NCBI RefSeq assembly: GCF_030581005.1
Contig: NZ_JAUQSX010000003.1
Location: forward strand, 248,001-312,000
Direction of reading: 5' to 3'
DNA from: Hymenobacter mellowenesis
Lineage (GTDB): Bacteria; Bacteroidota; Bacteroidia; Cytophagales; Hymenobacteraceae
DNA length: 64,000 nt
Shown here: positions 9,501 to 16,696 of the stretch, one piece after another
How positions within the stretch are numbered: position 1 is the first letter of the stretch
Layout of the letters: each line of letters opens with the position of its first letter
Notes under the pieces: model-generated
Told to the model about the DNA's origin: nothing
Seen by the model: only the letters and a program-made list of their open reading frames with translations
Database searches by the model: none
Made by a program: the position numbers and the translations under genes

Positions 9501-9796
9501 CCGGTGGGCAAGTTGAAGTGGAAGGTGCCGTCGGGGCCCGAGCTGGTGCCGCTCTTGGTGCCCTTGATGAGCACCGTCACGCCCGGCAGCGGGTTGCCTT
9601 TGGCGTCCTTCACAATGCCCGTGAAGCCAACCTTGATGCCTTTCGACGACTTTGCCGCTTTGGGGTTGACGGGCGGGCCGGCCACAGCGGCCAGGACCGG
9701 ATTGGCGGCCATCAGCGTGCTGCCCATAAGGAGCGCGCAGGCTAGCCGCGGGGCCACTGCCGAAAGCGGCAGTGATTTGGGTAAGGAGTGGGCCAT
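6542..9796 (-). CDS. susC: SusC/RagA-family TonB-linked outer-membrane transporter
   Basis: Imports oligosaccharides across the outer membrane using TonB energy, with the adjacent SusD. 1084 aa, normal length. Seen: signal peptide ending near ANPVLAAVAG; a carboxypeptidase-regulatory-like domain at about 55-130 (GIVKDAKGNPLPGVTVLIKG); the SusC signature EEVVVVGYGTQ near 140; plug at about 150-260 (PLFVIDGV, SISVLKDAAAAIYGARGAQGVV); then a beta-barrel to the C-terminal SLGLNVGF. No STN domain precedes it, so direct anti-sigma signalling through this protein is not indicated. Confidence 0.97.
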   Translation of the reverse strand: MAHSLPKSLPLSAVAPRLACALLMGSTLMAANPVLAAVAGPPVNPKAAKSSKGIKVGFTGIVKDAKGNPLPGVTVLIKGTKSGTSSGPDGTFHFNLPTGNETLIFSFIGFKSQEVAVNGRTTLEVALEDDNAALEEVVVVGYGTQTRATMTGAVAVVDMQKIQDLPVGSLSTALQGQLPGVGVSGGTGRPGDPGAITVRNPIILSKDGGTLRPLFVIDGVVRTEDDFNVLDQSEVESISVLKDAAAAIYGARGAQGVVLVATRRGQLGAPKFSYSGSVGTTDAVMLPKMMNAVQQATYLNDINRANGVASTNAAYYTQDELDYFANNNTDWLRTAWKPATVTRHALNMSGGTDRVTYFAGVSYNYQNANFDNINANKWTYRASTDVKVARGLKVALSVSGDLSQKRMYYLKQGGENVENDMKSLLYTPQWVPTYVNGLPTLLTNASNANLNTVDAFHFFEVQNSDNYTSTRNTGLNVTASADYELPFLKGLKARVLFSKTMDNGFGKQYGTKYNVYRLTMLGTNKHIYGGNVTGNPIVLNNGDRVRLNPTTFDSYQLNGYLTYDRQFGKHHVAAIGFFEQSETAIDGVAAMAEGAIIAAGVPNLDYQNFATGAQTTTETASEAGTLSYAGRFNYDYDGKYLLETTLRYDASTNFAPEYRWGLFPSVSVGWVLSQENFFKDNVNFVNLLKLRGSLGFLGGDATKAFNWQTSYGLKTGQGAVFGGNGDRSLVFAANNALANRAARWDDDTKYNAGIDAAFLGNRLSLTVDGFYDHRYNMLTALVNSAPLVIGAALPSENYSSVDGFGYEVSVGYGDKITKDLGFRLNTFFSWSDNKQVLVDVSRGQLGQWDDPTGRSTDQGVVGYKYVGMLRSQADVDALLQANPNYKIFGSAPKPGMLYYEDIRGPKDASGNYTAPDGIITEVDQTYLTPKESNHYGIGFNPTITYKSLSISATMGISWGGQATVESAARKVGTATANRPEFWTDHWTPETPDATYPAPAYASTYDVASSFWFRSSFSAGMRNANISYSLPAALTNRAGIGSVRVFFTAINPLNFYNPYSYKTYTGSYDSYPTLRSLSLGLNVGF

Positions 9797-9840
9797 AACA
9801 GTTTGGTGGGTTAAACTGAGAAAAAGGGTGTAATGAATTC

Positions 9841-10527
9841 TTATTGATTGCCAGCGGCTTTGCGGGCCGCGATGCGGGCCTGCCAGTCCTTGCCGGCCTG
9901 GTTCATGTCGATGCCGGCGGCCGAGAGGTAGTTGTTGATGCGCCCCTTGTACTTGCCAAACCAGGCGTGCTTCTGTTCCGAGGTGCCGCCGTCCATGGCG
10001 TGCTCGCGGGCCTCCGTCAGCCAGGCCAGCATCTGGGCGCGCTGCTCGGCCGTGAGGTTGGGCAGCATGTCGTTGTAGGCGCCCATCGTGAGGGGCAGCA
10101 CGCCATAGGTCATGCCGTCCTTCACCTGCTCAATCTGGGCCGGGGTAAGACGGCGGCTCAGCTTCCGGAGGTACTGCGGGTGCAGCTTGTCGAGGGCGGC
10201 GGTGGTTTCGGTTTCTACTTTGGCCAGCTCGGCCTTGGTGGCGTCCGTCTGGGGCTGGGCTTTGAGGGCGGCCTTGCGGGTTTTCTGCTGCTCGTAGATG
10301 TCGTTAAGAGCCCGGTACTGGTCGGCGATGACGTCGCGCACCTGCACCGAGTCTTTGGCTTTGAGGCCATCGATTTTGGCCACGATTTTGGCCGCGCGCT
10401 CCGTGATGGTCCGCGTATAGGCGGCTTCTTTGGTTTCGGCCGGCGCGGGCGTCTGGGCCGAGGCCTGAGAGAGGGTAGTTGCAGTTAGAAAGCCAGCTAA
10501 AAACAGGCTTTGCAATGATTTATTCAT
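9841..10527 (-). CDS. DUF3826 secreted protein
   Basis: 228 aa with a signal peptide (MNKSLQSLFLAGFLTATTLSQASAQ) and an all-helical, Lys/Ala/Glu-rich body typical of DUF3826, a family often found in Bacteroidota pectin loci and without known activity. Starts the DUF3826-susC-susD unit, 44 bp upstream of susC. Heptad-like stretches (about 75-130) suggest a helical bundle. Expected location: periplasm or cell surface. The promoter-proximal motif at 10595-10618 lies about 70 bp upstream. Confidence 0.75.
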   Translation of the reverse strand: MNKSLQSLFLAGFLTATTLSQASAQTPAPAETKEAAYTRTITERAAKIVAKIDGLKAKDSVQVRDVIADQYRALNDIYEQQKTRKAALKAQPQTDATKAELAKVETETTAALDKLHPQYLRKLSRRLTPAQIEQVKDGMTYGVLPLTMGAYNDMLPNLTAEQRAQMLAWLTEAREHAMDGGTSEQKHAWFGKYKGRINNYLSAAGIDMNQAGKDWQARIAARKAAGNQ

Positions 10528-10594
10528 GATTCACGGATAGTGCTAGAATAGTAGCAAGTTATCCGTGTTTTTGAGGCCAGTACTGTAACTTTTA

Positions 10595-10618
10595 GCTAAC
10601 TTATTGTACGATATTATC
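10595..10618 (-). promoter_or_regulatory. Locus-wide promoter/operator motif, site E
   Basis: Read on the minus strand: GATAATATCGTACAATAAG. It shares about 20 of 24 positions with the site at 40789-40812 and points at the DUF3826 start about 70 bp away. The whole 284-bp gap (10528-10811) is A+T-rich with no gene; this is its one clear element. Confidence 0.6.
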
Positions 10619-10811
10619 ATGAGTATGAAGTTTTGATTAAGCTAGTTTTTATTCCTCCTCAAAATGCCCCTCCTGATAGCACAAGGGCAGTTTAAGCGGC
10701 TTATTCCTCATACCCAATCAAAACCTAAAAAGTGCCCAGACGGCTTAAAAAAGCCACGCAATCGTTCCCGGACTTTTGGTGCGATATCGTATAATCGGCT
10801 ACCCACCGGAC

Positions 10812-12137
10812 TCAGGCTTCGGGCAAAGCCACCGGGCTATATATCGTTTCATGGGGCGTAACGGAGGCTGTCGCCGGCCGCTTGCGCCAGTAGTTGGCCA
10901 GAATGGAGCCCGAAATATTCATCCAAGGACTGAACACGGCCGCCGGCAGCCCCACGGTGCCCAGCTTGCCCATGCCGCCCGCCAGCCCCGAGGCCATGCC
11001 GCCATTCTGCAGCCCCACTTCAAACGCCACCGTGCGGGCCGAATTCACATCGAGCCCAAACAGCCGGCTGAGCCAGTAGCCAAAGAAATACCCCGCCGCG
11101 TTGTGCAGCACCGAGGCCAGAAACAGCAGGAAGCCCACCCGCAACAGGTTGTCGTGCCCCGCCGCTGTGGTCACGGCCGTGAAATAGATGATGCCAAACA
11201 TGGATAAGTAAGGCATCACTTCATCGATTTTGGGCAACCTTTTCGCCAATTGATGATAAAGCACGCCCACCACCACAGCCGCCACGAGGAAGCTGAGTAT
11301 CTCTAGTGCCTGCACGGCTTCGGGGCTCGGCAGGCTGCGCACCAACGCCGCCCACAAGCCCAGCGGGAGCGCCGCCAGCCACAGCACGCCCGCGCCGGCC
11401 AGCAGGCCCACCGTGCGCCGGCCCCGCGGCGTGGCGGTTTTAAGATAGTCGTGCAGCAAAGCGGCCATGATGGGCACCAGCACGATTTTGATGATTTCCA
11501 TCATCATGCTCACAAACTTTACTTCGATGAGCGTGCCGGCCAGCAGCTTTAATAATAAAGGAGTGAGAAACGGCGCCGCCAGCGTGGCCATGGCCGTGAC
11601 GACCACCGACAGCACCATATTGGCCCGGGCCAGATACACCATCACATTGGAGGCCAATCCGCTGGAGCAGGAACCGATGAGGATGATGCCGGCTGCAATT
11701 TCGGGTTCGAAGTGAAACACTTTGGTGAGCAGCAGGCCCATGAGCGGCATCACCGAAAAGTGGCACAGCAGGCCAATGAGCACGCCCTTGCCGGTGCTGC
11801 CCAGCCCCGCAAAATCCCGAATGCTCATCTGAATTCCCATGCCAAACATTACCAATTGCACCACGAATAGAATTAACCACTTGTTGCGCAAATCGACTCC
11901 GCCCCAGTGCGTGAACGCGGCCGGGTACATCATGGCCGCCACCACCGCCACTATAATCCAGGCCGTATACTGGTAGCTGCGCAGCCACGGCACGGCTTTG
12001 AAGCCCAGGGCCAGGCCGACTGCCGCTACCACGGCCGCCGGCTGCCACAGCGCCGCCGCGTGCAAGGCAACACCGGCCAACAACACCAAGCCCGCGAGGC
12101 CGGCAACCACCAGACAGAACTGAAAAAGTCGATTCAT
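10812..12137 (-). CDS. Bile acid:sodium symporter (BASS) family transporter
   Basis: Inner-membrane secondary carrier, probably sodium-coupled, for an organic or sugar acid. 441 aa with about ten hydrophobic segments. Seen: the family core GSCSSGLASNVMVYLARAN and the second crossing segment FEVGLQNGGMASGLA, both typical of the BASS fold. An extra N-terminal hydrophobic pair lies at 5-60. 44 bp downstream of the racemase-fold gene and probably co-transcribed with the kinase and RLP genes, which makes an apiose-derived acid or related sugar acid the plausible substrate. That substrate is inference. Confidence 0.85.
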   Translation of the reverse strand: MNRLFQFCLVVAGLAGLVLLAGVALHAAALWQPAAVVAAVGLALGFKAVPWLRSYQYTAWIIVAVVAAMMYPAAFTHWGGVDLRNKWLILFVVQLVMFGMGIQMSIRDFAGLGSTGKGVLIGLLCHFSVMPLMGLLLTKVFHFEPEIAAGIILIGSCSSGLASNVMVYLARANMVLSVVVTAMATLAAPFLTPLLLKLLAGTLIEVKFVSMMMEIIKIVLVPIMAALLHDYLKTATPRGRRTVGLLAGAGVLWLAALPLGLWAALVRSLPSPEAVQALEILSFLVAAVVVGVLYHQLAKRLPKIDEVMPYLSMFGIIYFTAVTTAAGHDNLLRVGFLLFLASVLHNAAGYFFGYWLSRLFGLDVNSARTVAFEVGLQNGGMASGLAGGMGKLGTVGLPAAVFSPWMNISGSILANYWRKRPATASVTPHETIYSPVALPEA

Positions 12138-12181
12138 TGCAGAAAGGGGAAGGGGTTGGCCGGATGATACAAGGGGCCGGA

Positions 12182-12844
12182 CTACGCCAGCTGGGCCGCC
12201 AAATGCTGAATGGCAATGCCAGGGCTGGCCAGAATGGGCACCACGCGGTCGGCCGCGTCCAGCGCCTCAACGACGCGCGCCATGCTGGCCTGGGCCAGCA
12301 CGATTACATCGACTTTAGTCACCAGCTCCTTGAGGGTTGCCGATACGATGGCGTCGTGGCGGGCGCCATCGCCGCTCATCAGGGCCTCGAAGGCGCCTTC
12401 GCAGAGCACAGAAGTCAGCGCGATTTCCTTGCCGGCGCGCGCGGCACGGCGTTGCACCAGGTCGGCGGTGGGGCTGAGGGTGCTGGCCAACGTGGCAATG
12501 ACGCCGATGCGCCGGCCGGCTTGCACGGCCTGGTCTGCCATGGGCTGGTCGACGCGCAACACGGGCACGCCGCTCAGGCCCGCCGCCTGCTCCACCGCCG
12601 CGCCGATGGACGAGCAGGTAACCAGCACGTAATCGGCCCCGCCGGCTTCGGCCGAATTCACGTAGCCCACCACGCGGCGGGCCACGGCGGGCGTCAGCTC
12701 GCCTTCGCGGATGATGGTGCGCACCAGGCTGTCATCAACGATGTTAAAAACCTGCACGCCGGGCAGGTGCTCGGCGCAAAGCTGCTGGAACACGGGCACC
12801 ATGATGGCGGAAGTGTGGACGAGGGCGAGGGTTTTGGGAGGCAT
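12182..12844 (-). CDS. Aspartate/glutamate racemase superfamily protein
   Basis: 220 aa; the start MPPKTLALVHTS is preferred over an ATG 39 bp upstream because family proteins begin at this strand. Seen: first catalytic Cys77 in VTCSSIG and IGVIATLASTL near 113-123. The position of the usual second Cys reads LAQASM (around 184-188), so only one of the two catalytic Cys of a classical racemase is present. Such proteins may act as isomerases or decarboxylases. It lies between a transporter and a DUF1537 kinase, so an activity on a sugar-acid intermediate is likely; the reaction is unknown. Confidence 0.75.
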   Translation of the reverse strand: MPPKTLALVHTSAIMVPVFQQLCAEHLPGVQVFNIVDDSLVRTIIREGELTPAVARRVVGYVNSAEAGGADYVLVTCSSIGAAVEQAAGLSGVPVLRVDQPMADQAVQAGRRIGVIATLASTLSPTADLVQRRAARAGKEIALTSVLCEGAFEALMSGDGARHDAIVSATLKELVTKVDVIVLAQASMARVVEALDAADRVVPILASPGIAIQHLAAQLA

Positions 12845-12876
12845 GAGGGGTGGGAAAATAGAGTTTATAAATAGGC

Positions 12877-12977
12877 CGGTCATGCTGAGCGTAGTCGAAG
12901 CATCTTTACCGCTTCATTGCAGCGAATTGGATTTCTCCTGCGGTAGAGACGCTTCGACTGCGCTCAGCATGAAGTTC
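12877..12977. repeat. Long palindrome, family A
   Basis: Arms GTCATGCTGAGCGTAGTCG and complement, with several mismatches, fill the junction between the racemase-fold gene and the DUF1537 kinase gene. Confidence 0.88.
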
Positions 12978-12984
12978 TTATATG

Positions 12985-14331
12985 TCAGTTATTCAACATC
13001 CGGCCTTCGAGTAGCACGCCGAAATACTCCGGCGCACCCACCTGGCCGCCTTTAAAATTGACTTCGACGCCGTGCAAGGGTGAGCCCGGCGCGGAGGCGC
13101 GGCACAGCGGCGCGCCGAGGTAGAGCGGCGCTATCATCTCCACGGCTTCGATGCCCATGGCGCGGGCGGCGTAGCTGGAGGTGTCGCCGCCGGCCACCAC
13201 CACACGGCGCACGCTGGTTTGGCCCACCACTTCGCGGCCAATGCGGCCCAGCGCCGTGCCCAGCTTTTCGGCCGAGAGACTTTGCACCGCGCCAGCCGCG
13301 CCGCCGTTGGTGTGGACGATGACGCTTTGGTTTTGGCTGATAAGGCGAATGGCCTGTTCTTGGTAATGAGCCAGTTCCGTTGACGCTTCCGCAGCTGAGG
13401 TAGCTGCCAGACGTTGTGCATCCAGCACCATTTCGGCAAAGCCATTGGCCTGGGCCCAGGCCACCTGCCCGGCCGTGACGGGTGAGCAGCTGCCCGACAC
13501 CACCAGCAGCGGCGCGGCGCGGCCAGGAGCGGGCCAGTTGGTCACGGGCGTCAGCGCGCCGTTTTCGGCCCAAAGTTGCCCCAGCGCCATTTCGATACCG
13601 GAAGAGCCTACCGAAAATAGCGGCCCTGCGGCGGAAGCGTAGCTGTCGAGGGCTGCGCCGATGCCCAGCAACTGTTCCTCGTAAAGCGCATCGAACAGGA
13701 TGATTTCGGCTCCTGCTTCCACTTGCGCGGCCACAGTGGCTTGCATCTCCGGCAGTGGCCGGGTGATTTGCAGAATGTCGAGCAGGCCGGTTTTGAGCCC
13801 GGTTTGGCGGGCCAGGTGGAGGCGCAGGTCGCTTTCGTCGGCGGGCGTAGTGGGGTGCCGGCTCATCGACGGGTGCCGGTCAAGGCGGAAGATGCCGCCG
13901 TCGCTGCCGATGCCAAGCCGCGCGAACAAGTGGCCGAAGGCGCAGTAGCGGCCCAGCGGCGGAGCGGCTACCAGCAACGGCACAAAGGCACTGGGAAACA
14001 CTCGGCGCCCCACTTCAATAGCCCGTCCAATGCTGCCGATGGTTGGCGAGGAATCAAAAGTCGAACACACCTTATAATGTACGTGGCGCGGCCCCAGCGC
14101 CCGTAGCGCCGCGAAGGCGGGTTCCAAGACGGCCTCCATGGCATCCGGCGGCATGGCGCGGGTGAGGCCGGCCACGCCGATGGCGTCCAGGTCGGGGTAG
14201 GCGGCGAGCTGGGCGGGCGTGGGCGGGGCGATGAACAGGGCGGTGCGCGCCCCCGCGCGGCTCAGAAATTCGAGCGCGTCGGTGCTGCCGGTGAAGTCGT
14301 CGCCGTAGTAGGCCAGGAGAAGATTATTCAT
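12985..14331 (-). CDS. DUF1537 (four-carbon acid sugar kinase family) kinase, candidate 3-oxo-isoapionate kinase
   Basis: ATP-dependent phosphorylation of an acid sugar in the cytoplasm. 448 aa; the start MNNLLLAYYGDDFTGS is chosen because the upstream ATG lies inside a palindrome. Seen: N-terminal substrate-domain motif AYYGDDFTGSTDALEF (7-22) and C-terminal nucleotide-domain motif VVAGGDTSSYAARAMG. Family members phosphorylate threonate, erythronate or 3-oxo-isoapionate. Direct neighbourhood with a RuBisCO-like protein matches the OiaK-OiaX or OiaK-OiaT arrangement of D-apiose catabolism, and an apiosidase is in the same locus. Confidence 0.85.
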   Translation of the reverse strand: MNNLLLAYYGDDFTGSTDALEFLSRAGARTALFIAPPTPAQLAAYPDLDAIGVAGLTRAMPPDAMEAVLEPAFAALRALGPRHVHYKVCSTFDSSPTIGSIGRAIEVGRRVFPSAFVPLLVAAPPLGRYCAFGHLFARLGIGSDGGIFRLDRHPSMSRHPTTPADESDLRLHLARQTGLKTGLLDILQITRPLPEMQATVAAQVEAGAEIILFDALYEEQLLGIGAALDSYASAAGPLFSVGSSGIEMALGQLWAENGALTPVTNWPAPGRAAPLLVVSGSCSPVTAGQVAWAQANGFAEMVLDAQRLAATSAAEASTELAHYQEQAIRLISQNQSVIVHTNGGAAGAVQSLSAEKLGTALGRIGREVVGQTSVRRVVVAGGDTSSYAARAMGIEAVEMIAPLYLGAPLCRASAPGSPLHGVEVNFKGGQVGAPEYFGVLLEGRMLNN

Positions 14332-14337
14332 TAGGCT

Positions 14338-14433
14338 GTCATGCAGCGCGCAGCGAAGCATCTCGCGTGTGGTAGTGACTCAATCGTAAGGATTACTTCG
14401 GCACGCGAAATGCTTCGCTGTGCGCTGCATGAC
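14338..14433. repeat. Long palindrome, family A
   Basis: Arms GTCATGCAGCGCGCAGCG and complement, about 32 bp each; lies between the kinase and RLP genes, starting 6 bp upstream of the kinase ATG. Confidence 0.9.
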
Positions 14434-14437
14434 GTTC

Positions 14438-15682
14438 TTATTTGCCGCCGAATTTTTGCACTGCCGCCGCAAATTCCGGGTGCAAGGCGGCGGTTTTCTC
14501 AAACGTGAGGCCGTCCACGGCACCCTGCCAGGCTTGCTGCAGGGCCTGCACGCCCGCGGCCGGACCCATTGGGTGGGCCAGGATGCCGCCGCCGGCCATG
14601 TAAAGCAGGTCGGTGGTGCGGGTGCGGCGGTAGGTTTCGAACGCCTGCCCGCCCCATTGGCCCGACGACACCACCGGCAGCACCGAGTAGCCGCCCAGCA
14701 GCGGCGTCTGGCAGGCTTCGATGGACGCAACCACACTGTCGTCGGATTCCCAGAACTTATTCTGGATGCCGTTGACGTGCAGCTGGTCGACGCCAGCCAA
14801 GCGCCACAGTTTCTGGTAGGCACGGAAATCGATGCCTAGCAGCGGGTGCCGCGTGAGCATGCCCCAGCCGTTGCGGTGCCCGTGAATGGCCAGCGCCCGC
14901 TGGTCGCAGATTTTGCGGGTGCCCGCGAGGCCCACGCTGTTGATGCTGACCATGGCGCAAGTGCCACCGGCGCGCACCATGTACTCGTAGCGGCGCAGCA
15001 TCTCGTCGATTTCCCCGCTGATATTGAAGGCATACATCACTTTTTTGCCGGTGCGGTCGGCGTGGCGGTTCACGACGGCCATCACGGCATCGACGCGCGC
15101 CTCGAAGGGCGAGTTGGCGGCGGCCATCTGCAGCTCGTCGTCCTTCACGAAATCAATGCCGGCCTCGGCCAATGTGCCTACCAGTCCGGCCGTTTGCTCG
15201 GGCGTGAGACCGATGCTGGGCTTGATAATGGTGCCGATGAGCGGCCGCCCCTGCACGCCCGTCAGCTCACGGCAGCCCGCCACACCAAACGCCGGTCCGG
15301 CAAAGTGTTGCGCATATGAAGCCGGCACGTCAATGTCCATCAGCTTCAGCCCCGTAAACTGGCGGATTTCATACAGATTCCCTTGCAGCGTGGACACCAG
15401 CAGCGGCAGGTTGTACCCAAAATTCTCCACCGACCACGACACCCGCACCCGCGCCCGATGGTACAGCCCGCTGCTGCTCGTCGCGCCCGGAATGGCCGGC
15501 TCCCGCACCGTTTCCAGCGCCTCTACCGACTCCACGCGGGCGGCAAAGCGTTGCTTGAGCTCGGCGGTTTCGCCTGGCACCGCCACGAAGGTACCGGACG
15601 ACTGCTCGCCCGCCAGCACGGCGGCCGCGGCGGCCGGGTCGAATGGGGTTTCGATGTAGTAAGTGGCGGTAATGCGTTCCAT
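14438..15682 (-). CDS. RuBisCO-like protein (form IV large-chain superfamily), candidate 3-oxo-isoapionate-4-phosphate decarboxylase or transcarboxylase
   Basis: 414 aa, full length, start at MERITATYYIETPFD. Seen: TIIKPSIGL (151-159; Lys154), the activation-site motif VKDDE (Lys180, Asp182, Glu183) that carries the carbamylated Lys and magnesium ligands, HGHRNG (267-272) and a loop-6-like NKFWES (Lys309). The metal and carbamate ligands are kept, as in catalytically active RLPs. Next to a DUF1537 kinase, which matches known apiose RLPs that convert 3-oxo-isoapionate 4-phosphate either to L-erythrulose 1-phosphate or to 3-phosphoglycerate and glycolate. Which one cannot be read here. Not expected to fix CO2: no phosphoribulokinase is present. 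Confidence 0.85.
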   Translation of the reverse strand: MERITATYYIETPFDPAAAAAVLAGEQSSGTFVAVPGETAELKQRFAARVESVEALETVREPAIPGATSSSGLYHRARVRVSWSVENFGYNLPLLVSTLQGNLYEIRQFTGLKLMDIDVPASYAQHFAGPAFGVAGCRELTGVQGRPLIGTIIKPSIGLTPEQTAGLVGTLAEAGIDFVKDDELQMAAANSPFEARVDAVMAVVNRHADRTGKKVMYAFNISGEIDEMLRRYEYMVRAGGTCAMVSINSVGLAGTRKICDQRALAIHGHRNGWGMLTRHPLLGIDFRAYQKLWRLAGVDQLHVNGIQNKFWESDDSVVASIEACQTPLLGGYSVLPVVSSGQWGGQAFETYRRTRTTDLLYMAGGGILAHPMGPAAGVQALQQAWQGAVDGLTFEKTAALHPEFAAAVQKFGGK

Positions 15683-15686
15683 GGGT

Positions 15687-15778
15687 TGTAGCGTGGACTC
15701 TGCGAGTCCGCGCATTGGTGTTCTGTATTATTCGTTCGTTCGTTCGTTCAGACGCGGACTCGCAGAGTCCACGCTACA
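15687..15778. repeat. Long palindrome, family B, with TTCG microsatellite loop
   Basis: Arms TGTAGCGTGGACTCTGCG and complement, about 26 bp, nearly perfect. The loop carries about five tandem copies of TTCG or GTTC (15731-15749). It begins 4 bp before the RLP start and ends exactly at the stop codon of the Tat protein gene. Confidence 0.92.
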
Positions 15779-16684
15779 TCAACTTTGAAAAATTGACTTC
15801 AAATAGGCCGCGTTGGCTCCGAAATTCTTCTTCACATTCCGGGCGTCGTTGGCGTCGCGCGAGCGTTCAATCACCAGCCAGCCCTCCCAGTTGATGTCGG
15901 CCAGGGTTTGCTTCACCTTGTTCATATCCAGGCGCGTATTGTTTTGCAGCCACACGCCGTCCTCGTCGGTGGCGTGAATCTGGCAGATGCGCTTGCCCCC
16001 CAGAATCTTCAGTTCCTGATGCAAGTCGCGGCCTTCCTTGAGCGGGTTTGAAAAGTTGAAGTAAATCTGGATGTTTTTCGAGTTGATTTCCTTCAGCAAA
16101 GCCACTTCGCCGGTGGCATCCAGCGCGGTTTCGATGCCGACGACGACGCCCGCCTTCTTCGCCATTGCGCCCACCACCTTCAGTCGCTCCACGATGGCGG
16201 GGCGTAGCTCGGGGTTCTTTTTCAAATCGCCCTGCGTGCCGAGCGGTAGGAAAGCCACCTTCACATTCAGCGCCTTCATCGTGTCGAGGCAGTCCTGAAT
16301 CATGCGCTGGTAGGTGGGGCGCGTGGCGAACGATTGGGCGTAGAAACCCGTCATGGCCAGCGAGCAGATTTCCAGGTTCAGCTCTTTCGCTTTATCAATG
16401 AACTGCTGGCGAATTTCGGGATTGGCGAGCTGGTTGTCGAAGGTTTCGCGCTGGCCCAGGCCACCCACGTCCACCTCCACGCCGTCGGCCCCGATGTCTT
16501 TGGTGAGCTGCAAGGCACCCAGTTTCTGCCGCTTCAGAATCATCAGGTCAACCACCGCGACTTTGTAAGTCAGCCTCTTTTTGGTGGGCGCAAGGGCGCG
16601 GGCCCAGCCGGGCAGCAGCAGGCCGCCCGTTAGAAACGAGCTGGCTTTCAAGAAATCGCGGCGGGAAGCAGTATCGGTTTTCAT
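15779..16684 (-). CDS. Tat-exported sugar phosphate isomerase/epimerase-like TIM-barrel protein
   Basis: 301 aa. N-terminal twin-arginine signal (SRRDFLKASS, then a hydrophobic stretch to LPGWARA) followed by a xylose-isomerase-like (AP endonuclease 2 fold) TIM barrel. Seen: GVEVDVGG near 65-75, VVVGIETA with a likely metal-ligand Glu, QIHATDEDG and WLVIERSRD near the end. Export via Tat implies folding with a metal before secretion. It lies between the RLP and an esterase. Similar exported proteins occur in many Bacteroidota glycan loci; their reaction is unknown. A GTG one codon upstream is an alternative start. Confidence 0.8.
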   Translation of the reverse strand: MKTDTASRRDFLKASSFLTGGLLLPGWARALAPTKKRLTYKVAVVDLMILKRQKLGALQLTKDIGADGVEVDVGGLGQRETFDNQLANPEIRQQFIDKAKELNLEICSLAMTGFYAQSFATRPTYQRMIQDCLDTMKALNVKVAFLPLGTQGDLKKNPELRPAIVERLKVVGAMAKKAGVVVGIETALDATGEVALLKEINSKNIQIYFNFSNPLKEGRDLHQELKILGGKRICQIHATDEDGVWLQNNTRLDMNKVKQTLADINWEGWLVIERSRDANDARNVKKNFGANAAYLKSIFQS

Positions 16685-16696
16685 CACAAAGCTGAT

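Noticed and set aside
6521..9745. 1074-codon open frame on the plus strand opposite susC
   Set aside because: Mirror of the susC coding strand in G+C-rich DNA; product is Val/Gly/His/Arg-rich with no domain, while the minus strand has a complete TonB-dependent receptor.
14438..15682. A true CO2-fixing RuBisCO
   Set aside because: Context is acid-sugar catabolism with a DUF1537 kinase; no small subunit or phosphoribulokinase is present.
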